Shown piece after piece: positions 47,124 to 57,312 of a DNA stretch of 64,000 nt. Origin of the DNA: Marivirga lumbricoides (GTDB lineage Bacteria; Bacteroidota; Bacteroidia; Cytophagales; Cyclobacteriaceae); the NCBI RefSeq assembly GCF_014636295.1, contig NZ_BMEC01000004.1:209926-273925 (forward strand), read 5' to 3'. The position numbers and the translations under genes were made by a program. Within the stretch, counting starts at the first letter, position 1; each line of letters starts with the position of its first letter. The notes under the pieces are model-generated. The model saw only the letters and a program-made list of their open reading frames with translations. It ran no database searches and was not told the origin of the DNA.

Positions 47124-48323
47124 TCAGAACCGCTTCAAAACCAATTTACTAACATGGTCTCCAATGGATAGGGAAGAGGTGGCTGCCGGAGAAGGCGCAT
47201 TACAAACATTAATTGCATTTTCTTCCTCAAGAATTAAAAAATCATCAATTAGCCCACCATTTCTGTCGCATGCCTGAGCTCTTACACCGGCACCTCCGGG
47301 AGTTAGGTCGTCTTCGGTAATGTCAGGAAGTAATTTTTGTAAAGCTTTGGTGAAAGCACCTTTAGAAAATGAACGATACATTTCTCCAAATCCTGTTTTC
47401 CAATACTTAGAAGCTACTTTTTGAAAGCCTGGCCAAGCCAGAGATTCTCCAAGTTCTACCAGGTTGAAGAGTGTTTTTCTGTATCCTTCCCTTTTAAAAG
47501 CTAAAACTGCGTTAGGTCCGGCTTCAATTCCTCCATTGATCATTCTTGTAAAGTGCACGCCCAGAAAAGGAAAATTTGGATCAGGCACCGGATAAACCAA
47601 ATTCTTAATTAAATATTGCTTCTCAGGCTTGATCATAAAGTATTCACCCCGAAAAGGAATGATTTTCAGGTCTAATTTTTTGGAAGTTAGTCTTGCAATT
47701 TTATCTGAATATAAGCCCGCGCAATTCACTATCAGGTCTGCATCAAAACTTGCATTGTGAGTGATGACAGTGCTTACCCCATTTTTTAGCTGTATATCTT
47801 CTACCTTTTCCCCAAGTTTAATTTCTCCTCCCAGTTCCTGAAATTTTTCAGCATATTTTAATGAGACAGCAGTATAATCAATAATGCCTGTTTGAGGTAC
47901 ATGTATTCCTGCAATTCCATTAATATAAGGCTCATGTTCGTTGACTTCTTCTCCCGTTAATCTTTTGAGGTTAGTTAATCCATTCTGATTACCTCTTTCT
48001 TCAATCATTGTTAGGGTGGGAAGCTCACTTTTATCTGTAGCCACAATTACTTTACCGCATAATTCATAAGGAACGCCTTCATCATCACAGAATTTTAATA
48101 ATTGGTTATACCCATCAATACAATTTTTAGCTTTTAAACTACCCGGCTTATAATAAACACCAGAATGAATAACTCCACTATTATTACCAGTTTGGTGCTG
48201 CGCCAGTTTGCTTTCCTTCTCTAGTAAAAGCACAGATAGCTGAGCGTTTTTCTGCTTAATTTTTAAAGCTGTAGCAAGGCCAACAATCCCTCCGCCAATA
48301 ATGATGATGTTATGTTTACTCAT
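47124..48323 (-). CDS. lhgO: L-2-hydroxyglutarate oxidase
   Basis: 399 aa. An FAD-binding Rossmann start (IIIIGGGIVGLATALKI) is followed by HQTGNNSGVIHSGVYY and a C-terminal RAQACDRNGGLIDDF, all characteristic of LhgO. It oxidises L-2-hydroxyglutarate to 2-oxoglutarate, feeding electrons to the membrane quinone pool. The gene is single, and its product connects metabolically to isocitrate dehydrogenase nearby. Confidence 0.95.
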   Translation of the reverse strand: MSKHNIIIIGGGIVGLATALKIKQKNAQLSVLLLEKESKLAQHQTGNNSGVIHSGVYYKPGSLKAKNCIDGYNQLLKFCDDEGVPYELCGKVIVATDKSELPTLTMIEERGNQNGLTNLKRLTGEEVNEHEPYINGIAGIHVPQTGIIDYTAVSLKYAEKFQELGGEIKLGEKVEDIQLKNGVSTVITHNASFDADLIVNCAGLYSDKIARLTSKKLDLKIIPFRGEYFMIKPEKQYLIKNLVYPVPDPNFPFLGVHFTRMINGGIEAGPNAVLAFKREGYRKTLFNLVELGESLAWPGFQKVASKYWKTGFGEMYRSFSKGAFTKALQKLLPDITEDDLTPGGAGVRAQACDRNGGLIDDFLILEEENAINVCNAPSPAATSSLSIGDHVSKLVLKRF

Positions 48324-48486
48324 GGTTGTTAATATTAGTTATTAGGTACTGGTAAATCCGGAGTTATTTTCTGCGATTAGATTATTTCTTAGTTCAGAAT
48401 TATTTTAGATCTGATGTCTATTGGTTTTGTTGCAAATTCATAATACACTGTCTCACATTTCTGTACTCAATACGCTATATTTCGCA

Positions 48487-49788
48487 CTAATCCACAATTA
48501 CCAAATAGTAATTTTTCTTTCCTCTCTGTACTAATATATATTTTCCCTGCAATAATTCTAATGCCGGAGTTGCATTTCCATCCTCTACTTTTTCTTTATT
48601 GATGCTTACACCGCCACCTTGTATCATTTTTCTTGCTTCACCTTTGGAAGGAAAAATAACCGACTGAGTAGTTTCAGATAGAAAATCAATGAGAGTAGCA
48701 GTGTCTTTCAACTCTTTAGAAGAAATAGTTACCTGGGGGACTCCCTCAAAAACAGATAATAAGGTGTCTTCATCAATACTTTGCAATTCTTCAGTAGTTG
48801 ACTTTCCAAAAAGAATAGAAGATGCTTTCAAAGCCATATCCAAAGCTTCCTGAGAATGTACTCTGATAGTGAGTTCTTCAGCTAAAGCTTTTTGTAAAGT
48901 TCTTAGGTGAGGAGCTTCCTTATGTTCAGCCTCCAATGCTTCAATTTCCTCTTTTCCTTTTGTACTAAAAATCCTGATGAAATTACTCATATCCTCATCT
49001 GAAGCATTAAGCCAAAATTGATAGAACTTGTAAGGGGATGTCTTTTTAGGATCTAACCATATATTTCCTGACTCAGTCTTGCCAAATTTGGTGCCATCTG
49101 CTTTTTTAATAAGTGGGCAGGTTACTGCAAAAGCTTCTCCCTGCTCCATTTTCCTGATCATTTCAGTACCAGTGGTAATATTGCCCCACTGATCCGAACC
49201 TCCCATTTGCAGTTTACAGTTTTTAGCTTTGTATAAGTGTAAGAAATCATAGCCTTGCACCAGCTGGTAAGTGAACTCTGTAAAACTCATTCCTTCACTT
49301 GATTCTGCTGATAATCTTTTCTTTACAGAATCCTTTGCCATCATGTAGTTAACAGTGATATGCTTTCCAACATCACGGATAAAGCCCAGGAAGCTAAAGT
49401 CTTTCATCCAGTCGTAGTTGTTTACCACTTCAGCACTGTTTTTATCAGTAGCATCAAAATTCAGGAAATTCATCACCTGGTTTTTAATAGCCTCTTCATT
49501 ATGTCTTAAAGTAGCTTCATCCAGCAGGTTCCTCTCCTGTGATTTTCCTGAAGGGTCACCAATCATTCCTGTAGCCCCACCTAGTAATACTATAGGTTTA
49601 TGGCCGGCATCCTGGAAATGCTTTAGCATCATTATCCCTACTAAATGGCCAATGTGCAATGAATCAGCGGTAGGGTCAATGCCTACATAGGCACTGCTCA
49701 TTTCTTTTTCAAGTTGTTTTTCTACTCCGGGCATCATATCATGTATCATGCCTCTCCACTGTAATTCTTCAATAAAATTCTTTTGCAT
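48487..49788 (-). CDS. tyrS: Tyrosyl-tRNA synthetase
   Basis: 433 aa. Class I motifs: HIGH-type [14 protein letters not shown], tyrosine-site [13 protein letters not shown] and KMSKS-type KFGKT. A C-terminal S4 RNA-binding domain (about 365-433) contains [17 protein letters not shown]. The length and domain order are standard. Confidence 0.98.
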   Translation of the reverse strand: MQKNFIEELQWRGMIHDMMPGVEKQLEKEMSSAYVGIDPTADSLHIGHLVGIMMLKHFQDAGHKPIVLLGGATGMIGDPSGKSQERNLLDEATLRHNEEAIKNQVMNFLNFDATDKNSAEVVNNYDWMKDFSFLGFIRDVGKHITVNYMMAKDSVKKRLSAESSEGMSFTEFTYQLVQGYDFLHLYKAKNCKLQMGGSDQWGNITTGTEMIRKMEQGEAFAVTCPLIKKADGTKFGKTESGNIWLDPKKTSPYKFYQFWLNASDEDMSNFIRIFSTKGKEEIEALEAEHKEAPHLRTLQKALAEELTIRVHSQEALDMALKASSILFGKSTTEELQSIDEDTLLSVFEGVPQVTISSKELKDTATLIDFLSETTQSVIFPSKGEARKMIQGGGVSINKEKVEDGNATPALELLQGKYILVQRGKKNYYLVIVD

Positions 49789-50130
49789 ATTGGTATCTAC
49801 TTAATTGTACTGATTAGATTAGGAATGCAAATATAGAAGGCTTGGGAGGATTTTAGTAATAAATTGGTAAGGATTATAATTTTCAAACCTTGCTTTTAAT
49901 ATCGAATCGAACATTATGACTATTAAATTAATAAATGTTTTAAATAGGTATATTGTTTTATATGTTTATAAAGGTTACATTACATTATAATTTCACCAAA
50001 CCCTACAATATGACACGGACAAAATTTATAAATGAGTGAGGAAAAGAGGCTGAAGCAGCCAAAATCTCCAAGCCCTACACAACTGGCTTAATTGGTTGAA
50101 AATTATTTTTAAATTTTAATGTATAAGATT
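49789..50130. other. 342-bp divergent intergenic region
   Basis: AT-rich. A small hairpin, GGCTG-AAG-CAGCC, lies near 50050-50062, upstream of the frameshifted gene. No gene or recognisable riboswitch is seen. Confidence 0.4.
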
Positions 50131-50539
50131 ATGAAAAAGTTAATTATTTTTTGGTTCTTTTAGCATTTTTAACGATGTTAAATCTCAATATCCTTCACCG
50201 TGTTCTAATCAAAGTAGCACCTACTCTGCTCTTTTATATACAACAGGAGGGACTAAAATATCGCCTTCAAATGCTCAACCAAATACCCAATATGATATTA
50301 GAATTATTTATTCTGGTACTTATGCTTCTCCTCTTAATGCAGCGTATTGCATAGTGTTTAGCAATGGATTTACCTCTCAAGCATGTAGGGATGCCGGTGC
50401 TGGAAATGCGACAATTCGTATCACAACATCTTCTTCCTTACCTCCATTTGGTATCATAGGAGCTGTTGGTCCAACTGACAATAGTGGAAGTAGCAGTTCC
50501 GCTTTAAATTGTACTTGTGCCCAACAACTTATAATTTAA
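50131..50539 (+). pseudogene. Frameshifted small secreted-protein gene
   Basis: An ATG at 50131 starts MKKLII, but the reading continues in three frames. A hydrophobic segment LVLLAFLTMLNL is read in the next frame, then a long clean segment QYPSPCSNQSSTYSALLYTT through to TAA at 50539 is read in the third. Restoring one nt in the T6 run near 50147 and one in the A3T run near 50178 would give a single 136-aa frame with a signal peptide and a Cys/Ser/Gly-rich mature part. The 409-nt span plus 2 is divisible by three. It is either a young pseudogene or carries two homopolymer sequencing errors. Function unknown. Confidence 0.7.
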
Positions 50540-50621
50540 TTATCTTAATTTAAAGGGACAAAATGTCCCTTTAAATTATTTACAGAATTTGAAAAATGCA
50601 GTGGTTTATTTTCGAAAAATA

Positions 50622-52064
50622 ATGAATTATAAATATCAAATTATATTTATTTTTATTTTCATTTTGCCTAACATGTTACAATGTCAAAAGACTACCAAAA
50701 ATTGGTTGTTTTTCAACCAATTGCGTTTTGAATTTATTGAAGGAACTGCAAAATTTAATTTTAATAGCCCTTCACTTGCAGAAGATGATAGAACTACTGT
50801 TTTTTCTCATCCTCAAACAGGGGAATTGCTACTGTATTTTGACGGTATCAATCTTTGGTCAGGAAATGAATTAAATTTGGTAAAAGAGAATATTAAAATA
50901 GGTAGTGGGTTAAGACAAACCAGTCTGATATTGCCATTGAATGAATCTTTTGATAGTTTCTATCTATTTACATGTCAAACTAATTTTGATGATAATGGAC
51001 TATTAATTTCATCAGATATAACTTACTCTTATATTTCAAGGACTGATGATTCCTATTCAATTGATAGTTTAAACTTAGAACTTGAGTCAAACGTGTCCCC
51101 AAATGTTACAGCTTATCCTATCACAAGTGGCAATGGGTTTTGGTTGTTGTTGCATTCTTTTTCAGGTAATGATTTTATAATTTATCAGGTAAATAGTGAT
51201 GGAGTGTTTTTTCATGATAAGCAATCTAAAGGTTTTTCAATTCCAGATTCAACTCAAAACAGAACAGGTACATTAAATTTCTCGCCTAATGGTAAATATA
51301 TTGTGAATACACATTGGTCAAGTGATAATTCTTACCGCCCTCCTATAGACTTATTATCTTTTAATGCAGAAGAGGGAAGTTTAGGAACTTATTATCCTCT
51401 TAATAAATTCCTGTTTCAATATGTAGCTACTTTCTCCCCAGACAGCAAAAAATTATATGTTTCTGTTTTTGACTCATCTGCAAATAAAGAATTACATTTT
51501 ATTCAATACAGTTTAGAAGATATTTTAACCAAAGAAAGTTATACTTTTAATCAAGTTGAAGTGAGTACTATTGATGGATACGTTCCCTTTTTTGTTAATA
51601 AACATCTTCAAACAGGTTTAGATGGTCGTTTGTATTTTAGTGGGAATAATACAAATAGGCTTTACCGTATTGATAACCCTAACGAATCTATTGAAAATTT
51701 AAGGTTTTCTTATATTACTTATCCAGATAACGGATTTAATTTCAAAGCATTTCCTAACTTTATGCAGTATGAATTTGAAGGGTTGACAACTAGCGATAAT
51801 CCTATTTTAAACTGTAGTGAAGCTAGTATGTACATTATATACCCAAACCCTACAAGTGGAGTTGTAAATATTAAGATTTCAGAGACCTGTTTTAAACCAT
51901 TTAATCTAACCCTAGTAAGTGCCAACGGGCAAGTGATTTTTAAAGATATGAAATTCCAAACTTCACAAAGTTTCTTGAAACTACCAGATAATGCTTCAGG
52001 TGTTTATTTTCTAATTTTTAATAATGGTGTCAAAGTAATTACTAAGAAAATAGTTATAATTTGA
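50622..52064 (+). CDS. T9SS-exported protein with C-terminal sorting domain
   Basis: 480 aa from the ATG at 50622, which starts the signal peptide; an in-frame TTG at 50589 would add 11 unlikely residues. The body has beta-propeller-like strands (GTLNFSPNGKYIVN, YVATFSPDSKKLYVS). The last ~75 residues contain YIIYPNPTSGVVNIKI and end KVITKKIVI, a type A type IX sorting domain that directs export across the outer membrane through the Por system. The ligand or role is unknown. It lies 83 nt after the frameshifted secreted gene. Confidence 0.88.
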   Translation: MNYKYQIIFIFIFILPNMLQCQKTTKNWLFFNQLRFEFIEGTAKFNFNSPSLAEDDRTTVFSHPQTGELLLYFDGINLWSGNELNLVKENIKIGSGLRQTSLILPLNESFDSFYLFTCQTNFDDNGLLISSDITYSYISRTDDSYSIDSLNLELESNVSPNVTAYPITSGNGFWLLLHSFSGNDFIIYQVNSDGVFFHDKQSKGFSIPDSTQNRTGTLNFSPNGKYIVNTHWSSDNSYRPPIDLLSFNAEEGSLGTYYPLNKFLFQYVATFSPDSKKLYVSVFDSSANKELHFIQYSLEDILTKESYTFNQVEVSTIDGYVPFFVNKHLQTGLDGRLYFSGNNTNRLYRIDNPNESIENLRFSYITYPDNGFNFKAFPNFMQYEFEGLTTSDNPILNCSEASMYIIYPNPTSGVVNIKISETCFKPFNLTLVSANGQVIFKDMKFQTSQSFLKLPDNASGVYFLIFNNGVKVITKKIVII

Positions 52065-52154
52065 AATTTCAAATTATATTGTTTTTTGACAACACTTATT
52101 TCTATCTCTTCTAAATATCGTAAGCTAAACTCTTTGCCATTTTAAAGCGTTCAT

Positions 52155-52187
52155 TTTGGAAATGATTTGATAATTCGGCTATATTTG
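52155..52187 (+). promoter_or_regulatory. Candidate fabH promoter
   Basis: TTTG (52155-52158), 21 nt, then TATATTTG (52180-52187) fit the Bacteroidota -33/-7 consensus. The start would lie about 57 nt upstream of the ATG at 52251, which also argues against a longer N-terminus. Confidence 0.55.
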
Positions 52188-52250
52188 GCAGCTTTTGTGA
52201 TGAAAACACTGATTTTCATCATTCAATCTGATGCTTTAAAGAAGAATTTT

Positions 52251-53252
52251 ATGCAATATTCGAAAATTATAGGTTTAGGTCATGCAGTGCCGCAAACGAT
52301 TGTAACCAACGATGATTTATCTAAAATACTGGACACTTCAGATGAGTGGATTACTGAAAGAACAGGTATAAAAGAGAGACGGTTTTTTGATCCTGAAATA
52401 GAAGGCTCATTGGCGAAAATGGCTAAAAAAGCTGCTGATATGGCCTTAGAAAGAGCTGGTAAAACTAAAGATGACATAGACTTTGTAATCTTTGCAAGTA
52501 TTACTCCGGATTATTTCTTCCCAGGTTCCAGCGTACTATTACAACGTGAACTGGAAATGGATACCATTGGCTGTTTGGATATTAGAAATGCTTGCTCTGG
52601 TTTTATATACAGCCTTTCAGTAGCAGATCAGTTCATCAAAACCGGAATGTATAAAAATATAATGGTTGTAGGTGGAGAAATCCAGTCCACGGCAATAGAT
52701 TTAACTGATAGAGGACGTTCTACAGCAGTAATTTTCGGAGATGGAGTAGGGGTGGCTATATTAAGTGCCAGTGAAGAGCAGGGCATTTTATCTACGCATC
52801 TGCATGCAGAAGGGAAATATGCAGAGGAGTTATATGTGAAGGATCCCGGAAGTAGCAGAACGAAGGAGGAAAGACAGCCTGAACAGATTTTAGATACTTC
52901 TGGGTTTAAAGTTTACATGAATGGAAACATGGTTTTTAAACATGCGGTAGTGCGTTTTCAGGAAGTAATTGAAGAAGCATTGAACCAGAACAACCTTAGT
53001 GCTTCAGATATAGATATGTTAATTCCTCATCAAGCCAACCTGAGAATTTCTAAATTCATACAGAGTAAATTAGGCTTGCCAGATGAAAATGTATTCAACA
53101 ATATTCAGAAATATGGGAATACAACTGCGGCCTCTATACCTATTGCTTTAAGTGAAGCATGGGGGGAGGGAAAAATTAAGGAGGGAGACTTAGTTTGTCT
53201 TGCTGCTTTTGGTAGTGGGTTTACCTGGGGATCTGCTTTAATTAGGTGGTAA
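52251..53252 (+). CDS. fabH: Beta-ketoacyl-ACP synthase III (FabH)
   Basis: 333 aa from the ATG at 52251; an upstream extension of 28 codons is not family-like and covers the promoter. The catalytic Cys115 is in RNACSGF, the His in LIPHQANLRI and the Asn in YGNTTAASIP. It condenses acetyl-CoA-type primers with malonyl-ACP to start fatty acid synthesis. No other fab genes are next to it, so it may be an additional or stand-alone copy. Confidence 0.97.
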   Translation: MQYSKIIGLGHAVPQTIVTNDDLSKILDTSDEWITERTGIKERRFFDPEIEGSLAKMAKKAADMALERAGKTKDDIDFVIFASITPDYFFPGSSVLLQRELEMDTIGCLDIRNACSGFIYSLSVADQFIKTGMYKNIMVVGGEIQSTAIDLTDRGRSTAVIFGDGVGVAILSASEEQGILSTHLHAEGKYAEELYVKDPGSSRTKEERQPEQILDTSGFKVYMNGNMVFKHAVVRFQEVIEEALNQNNLSASDIDMLIPHQANLRISKFIQSKLGLPDENVFNNIQKYGNTTAASIPIALSEAWGEGKIKEGDLVCLAAFGSGFTWGSALIRW

Positions 53253-53325
53253 AATCCAATTTCTCCGGTGAAAGCAATGATTTTACCAGATTTTCTTTAG
53301 ATTTAAAAAAAACAAACACATAACT

Positions 53326-53550
53326 ATGATTACTAAACAGTATAATCCCAGCCAATTGGAAGTAGAAATTGCACAGGCAATAATGGAATTAGCCCCTCAA
53401 ATTGAAGCAAAATTGAACTCATGCAAAATTAGTGCGATTGAAGATAGGATTAAAGAAGATAACCCTATGCTTAAAATTAAGTTGGTAGATTCTGATCAGG
53501 ACGAACACGAAGTGGTTCTTAAGATTATTCAAAAGCCTGATGCAGGTTAA
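53326..53550 (+). CDS. Small conserved hypothetical protein
   Basis: 74 aa, soluble, predicted helix-strand-strand (LEVEIAQAIMELAPQIEAKL then MLKIKLVDSDQDEHEVVLKI). No signal peptide. It follows fabH and precedes another hypothetical gene on the same strand. I recognise no family. Confidence 0.6.
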   Translation: MITKQYNPSQLEVEIAQAIMELAPQIEAKLNSCKISAIEDRIKEDNPMLKIKLVDSDQDEHEVVLKIIQKPDAG

Positions 53551-53587
53551 TTTTTAACTTTATAAAGTGTGTAACAGGCATTTCTCT

Positions 53588-54178
53588 ATGGCATTATTTT
53601 CATTGCAGGAATTAGATATAGCGGAAAATCCTTACATTTTGTTAATTAAGAACAGAATTATGGAGAAAGTGAATGGCTTAATGGGGGAATTGGAGCATGC
53701 TATTCACCATGAACTCAATTTAAATAACCATTCGCTTCCAAAAGAGATTAATCTTAATAATGGCAAAATTTCGAGGGGGGAGAATTATAAATATCTTCCC
53801 TATGTAATTTTAGATTTCCCTGCATTTTTCACAAGGTACCATATCTTTGCTTTTCGCACAATGTTTTATTGGGGTCATTTTATTTCTTTTACTATTCATC
53901 TGCAAGGTAAATACTGTGATTTATTCGGTGATAAGTTAATTAAACAATTCGCTCAGGATCCGGATACTTATTTTAATATCAATTCAACTCCATGGGAATA
54001 TACCTATGATGATAAAAACTACAAACCTATTACAGCCCTGAGCTTGCAAGAGATAAATTCTCAAATAGAAGAAAATAGTTTTATAAAATTGAGTAAGCAA
54101 CTTCCCGTTGCGCAACTGGCTGAAGCTGAGCAAACATTAATTCCTTTCCTACATAGCGTTTTAGATAGTATAAAGTAA
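53588..54178 (+). CDS. Hypothetical protein
   Basis: 196 aa from the ATG at 53588; a GTG at 53567 is possible but adds a poor leader. Soluble, mixed alpha/beta (YLPYVILDFPAFFTRYHIFA, WGHFISFTIHLQGKY). No domain recognised. It follows the 74-aa gene by 37 nt and may be cotranscribed with it. Confidence 0.65.
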   Translation: MALFSLQELDIAENPYILLIKNRIMEKVNGLMGELEHAIHHELNLNNHSLPKEINLNNGKISRGENYKYLPYVILDFPAFFTRYHIFAFRTMFYWGHFISFTIHLQGKYCDLFGDKLIKQFAQDPDTYFNINSTPWEYTYDDKNYKPITALSLQEINSQIEENSFIKLSKQLPVAQLAEAEQTLIPFLHSVLDSIK

Positions 54179-54230
54179 AACAATTATAATGTGGATGTGT
54201 TATTTATGCTAACCTCAAAACGCTATAATT

Positions 54231-54410
54231 ATGTTTAATATATTTAAAGGAAAATCGGAACGTCAAAAATTGAATGATCAATATAAAAGGGCGATGGAAG
54301 AATACCATCAACTGAGTACTGTCGACAGAAGAAAGGCAGATGAAAAAATGGCCAGAGCCGATGAAATTTCTAAACAACTGGATGCTTTGGATAAGAAAGA
54401 AGGTAAATAG
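54231..54410 (+). CDS. Lacal_2735/DUF6435-like 59-aa protein
   Basis: The protein begins MFNIFKGKSERQKLNDQYKR and carries the core YHQLSTVDRRKADEKM, with a closing helix EISKQLDALDKK. This matches the short helical Lacal_2735-type proteins of Bacteroidota. Function unknown. A terminator follows 30 nt after the stop. Confidence 0.8.
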   Translation: MFNIFKGKSERQKLNDQYKRAMEEYHQLSTVDRRKADEKMARADEISKQLDALDKKEGK

Positions 54411-54440
54411 TTATTTCATTTTAGAAAAAATGATAATTTT

Positions 54441-54467
54441 GAAGGGGTTTTTTAAATCCCTTTTTTT
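54441..54467 (+). terminator. Intrinsic terminator
   Basis: GGGGTTT (54444-54450) pairs with AAATCCC (54454-54460) around TTT and is followed by seven T. Confidence 0.75.
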
Positions 54468-54547
54468 ATTTAATAATTTTATATTTTGCGTTAAATAATG
54501 CTCTTTTGGTCATTCAATTTAACCATTAAAAACTGATTGTATATATA

Positions 54548-55060
54548 ATGAATTTAGTCCATGCGCCTTTTTATAATAAGTACGTAAATACTATCAAAGG
54601 ATCAATCCATCAAGTTTTAGAAGACCAATTAACCCATGTAGATAAATTTCTCAACACATTAACGGAGGATAATTTAAATTATAGATATGCAGAGGGTAAG
54701 TGGACTTTAAAAGAAGTATTACTCCATTGTCTTGATGTGGAAAGGATTATGGCAGTTCGCGCATTAATGATTAGCAGAGGCGAGCAAACTAATCTTCCGG
54801 GATTTAATGAAAATGTATATGTAGAAAATACCCGGTCTCAACATATTTCACTAAATCATATTATAACTGACTTCAGGCTAGTGAGAGAAAGTAACTTGTC
54901 GTTCTATAGCATGCTGCATGAAACCCTGCATAATCTTAACGGAAAAATGGATAATCATACAGTCTCTGTAGCAAGCTTGTGGTATATTATTGCAGGTCAT
55001 TGGAACCATCATCTTACAATTATTAAAGAACGATATCTAACTGAAGCTAAAGATCAATAA
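54548..55060 (+). CDS. DinB-superfamily protein
   Basis: 170 aa, four-helix bundle. The metal-binding His residues are in KEVLLHCLDVERI and AGHWNHHLTIIKERY, and the segment RYAEGKWTLKEVLLH is typical of DinB/YfiT proteins. These are putative metal-dependent thiol transferases. Stand-alone gene, substrate unknown. Confidence 0.9.
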   Translation: MNLVHAPFYNKYVNTIKGSIHQVLEDQLTHVDKFLNTLTEDNLNYRYAEGKWTLKEVLLHCLDVERIMAVRALMISRGEQTNLPGFNENVYVENTRSQHISLNHIITDFRLVRESNLSFYSMLHETLHNLNGKMDNHTVSVASLWYIIAGHWNHHLTIIKERYLTEAKDQ

Positions 55061-55242
55061 AATTGATATAGAGGCTTTTTTTAGTCACAAAATTTGCTTT
55101 TTAAAATTTCTATCCCGTATATTTCCTTTTTTGAAAGCTGTATTACAGATAGATAAAATTCCAATGTAAAAAAAGGAGAGTGAATGTATTTACAGTCAGT
55201 TATTTATCCAGTTTTTATTTCAAACACTAAAAGTTCACTTTT

Positions 55243-55587
55243 ATGAATTTTATCATAAAACTAATATTATCGGCACTTTCAGTTATTGTCGCTTCTTACT
55301 TATTGCCGGGTGCACATATTGAAAATTTCTTTGCTGCTTTACTGGTTTCACTTTTTCTAGCGCTTTTTAGTGCAACACTCAAGCCTGTTCTCACGATATT
55401 AACTATTCCTATAACAGTATTTACTTTAGGACTATTTTTATTAGTGATTAATGCACTAATGATTTTACTTGCTGATTATTTCGTTCCTGGTTTTCAGGTG
55501 GATGGGTTCTGGTGGGCTCTGCTATTTGGTGTAATACTGGCTCTGGTCAATGGAATTTTTGAAGCAATCAGCAGAAAACCTGAATAA
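55243..55587 (+). CDS. Four-TM holin-superfamily-IV-like membrane protein
   Basis: 114 aa with four TM helices. It matches the PF04020 family (mycobacterial 4-TM phage-holin superfamily IV): SATLKPVLTILTIPITVFTLGLF and ADYFVPGFQVDGFWWALLFG. Despite the name, chromosomal members are not known to lyse cells. No phage genes surround it. Confidence 0.88.
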   Translation: MNFIIKLILSALSVIVASYLLPGAHIENFFAALLVSLFLALFSATLKPVLTILTIPITVFTLGLFLLVINALMILLADYFVPGFQVDGFWWALLFGVILALVNGIFEAISRKPE

Positions 55588-55655
55588 ATTTTTATTGCGA
55601 GCTAATTTATTCAATTTTTTATTGTAAATTATTTTAGCTTATTAACCTTAACAAG

Positions 55656-56222
55656 ATGAATACTTTAAACCCGGGCTTTAACCCAGAAGAAATAAAACAA
55701 CTGAAGCAGCAAATTGCTGAAAGCAAAAACGATTTTGTACTTATAGATTCAGAAGACAATAATGAAGAGTATAAAAATTTCCGATTTATAGGAGAGTACG
55801 AAGGAAAAGAAGCCATTTTTGATGCTGTAATCTATTCTTTAAGACTGCATCATGCCAGTGAAGTTTATGAAATGGCAGAACATAAAGCTGCACAAAAATT
55901 CCCCAATTTTAAGCCCATTCGTTTTCAGGAAGACGAAAATGGAGATTTGAGAGCGCTCAATGATGTGGAGGAGGAAATTGGTCTTTTTATAGCTGAAATG
56001 ATAGATGAGTTGGAGGATGAGGAGGCTGTAAAAGTACAGGAACATGTGGACATGGACGATTGTGGTGACTATGGTATTGGTCTGGATATAGGGCTTAATG
56101 TTGAAGAAGTAACAGATCAGGTAATCAACAACTTTATCAGAGACTTTAAGAATGACACTATTCAGTTAGATGATACACTATATTCTTTTCAGTCTGACGA
56201 AGAGGAATATGATGAAAATTAA
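55656..56222 (+). CDS. Acidic conserved hypothetical protein
   Basis: 188 aa, very acidic. The first half contains EYEGKEAIFDAVIYSLRLHH, and the second half is Glu/Asp-rich with EEEIGLFIAEMIDELEDEEA. No signal peptide or TM segment. It lies 60 nt before the deacetylase gene on the same strand. No function assigned. Confidence 0.7.
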   Translation: MNTLNPGFNPEEIKQLKQQIAESKNDFVLIDSEDNNEEYKNFRFIGEYEGKEAIFDAVIYSLRLHHASEVYEMAEHKAAQKFPNFKPIRFQEDENGDLRALNDVEEEIGLFIAEMIDELEDEEAVKVQEHVDMDDCGDYGIGLDIGLNVEEVTDQVINNFIRDFKNDTIQLDDTLYSFQSDEEEYDEN

Positions 56223-56281
56223 TTGTAAGATTCTCTAACAAGTCTCAAATTTAGGTGTTATTGTTCGATAACACTTTTTTT

Positions 56282-57184
56282 ATGTTAAAAATTGCCTACA
56301 GAAAAGAATACACTCATCCATTACCTGAAAATCATCGGTTTCCAATGGAGAAGTATAACTTATTGCCGGAACAACTTTTATATGAAGGTACTATAAGCAA
56401 CGACAACCTTTTTGCGCCCGGTTTTCTTACTGAAGGTAACATATTGTCTACACATGATGCAGTGTATTGGCAAAAACTAAAAACGCTATCACTTAGCAGA
56501 CAGGAAGAACGGAAAACAGGATTTCCACTTAGTCAGGCTCTGGTGGATAGGGAGCGCATAATTAACCAGGGAACCATTGAAGCTGCAGATTATGCTTTAA
56601 AACATGGTGTAGCTATGAATATTGCCGGAGGAACACATCATGCTTTTACTGATAGGGGCGAAGGTTTTTGTTTACTAAATGATATTGCTATAGCATCTAA
56701 CTATTTGCTAAATAGTAATAAGGCCAAGAAAATTTTAGTAGTAGATCTGGACGTGCACCAGGGAAATGGTACAGCTCAGATTTTCCGGGATGAGCCGCGT
56801 GTATTTACTTTCAGTATGCATGGAAAAAGCAATTATCCTATGCATAAAGAGCTCTCTGATTTGGACATAGCATTGGAAGATGGCTGCGATGATAAGACTT
56901 ATCTTACTCTTTTAGAAAATCATTTGCCTCAATTAATTGATGAAGTTGAACCTGATTTCATCTTTTTTCAGTCAGGAGTCGATGTATTAGAAACAGATAA
57001 GCTCGGAAGATTAGGTATGACAATCCATGGGTGCAAAAGAAGAGATAAGGTAGTGTTTGAATTATGTTATAAAAATAAAATACCAGTAGTTGCAAGTATG
57101 GGAGGTGGGTATTCTGCGAAAATATCTCACATACTTGAAGCCCATGCTAATACCTATAGAATAGCTCAAGAAATATTTTTCTAA
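56282..57184 (+). CDS. Histone-deacetylase-superfamily protein
   Basis: 300 aa from the ATG at 56282; a GTG 27 nt upstream is in frame but less likely. Deacetylase motifs: GGTHHAFTDRGEGFCLLND (two His plus charge relay), DLDVHQGNGTAQIF (zinc Asp and His) and QSGVDVLETDKLGRLGMT (second Asp). The catalytic zinc set is intact. Bacterial members act on small acetylated amines or proteins. It is a single gene. Confidence 0.93.
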   Translation: MLKIAYRKEYTHPLPENHRFPMEKYNLLPEQLLYEGTISNDNLFAPGFLTEGNILSTHDAVYWQKLKTLSLSRQEERKTGFPLSQALVDRERIINQGTIEAADYALKHGVAMNIAGGTHHAFTDRGEGFCLLNDIAIASNYLLNSNKAKKILVVDLDVHQGNGTAQIFRDEPRVFTFSMHGKSNYPMHKELSDLDIALEDGCDDKTYLTLLENHLPQLIDEVEPDFIFFQSGVDVLETDKLGRLGMTIHGCKRRDKVVFELCYKNKIPVVASMGGGYSAKISHILEAHANTYRIAQEIFF

Positions 57185-57312
57185 AAACTTCAGCATTTGT
57201 AGTCTAATTTTCGTAACTTATGTAACATTTAAATTCATGCTGATTATTTAGCTTTACAAATTAATATCATTACTAATTGTGTTAAAGCTTTAATGAAGCA
57301 TAACAAGTAGAG

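Noticed and set aside
50040-50110. Riboswitch upstream of the frameshifted gene
   Set aside because: Only a small 5-bp hairpin is seen; no known aptamer core could be recognised.
55243-55587. Phage holin or prophage remnant
   Set aside because: The name comes from a protein superfamily; no other phage genes, att sites or lysis genes are nearby.
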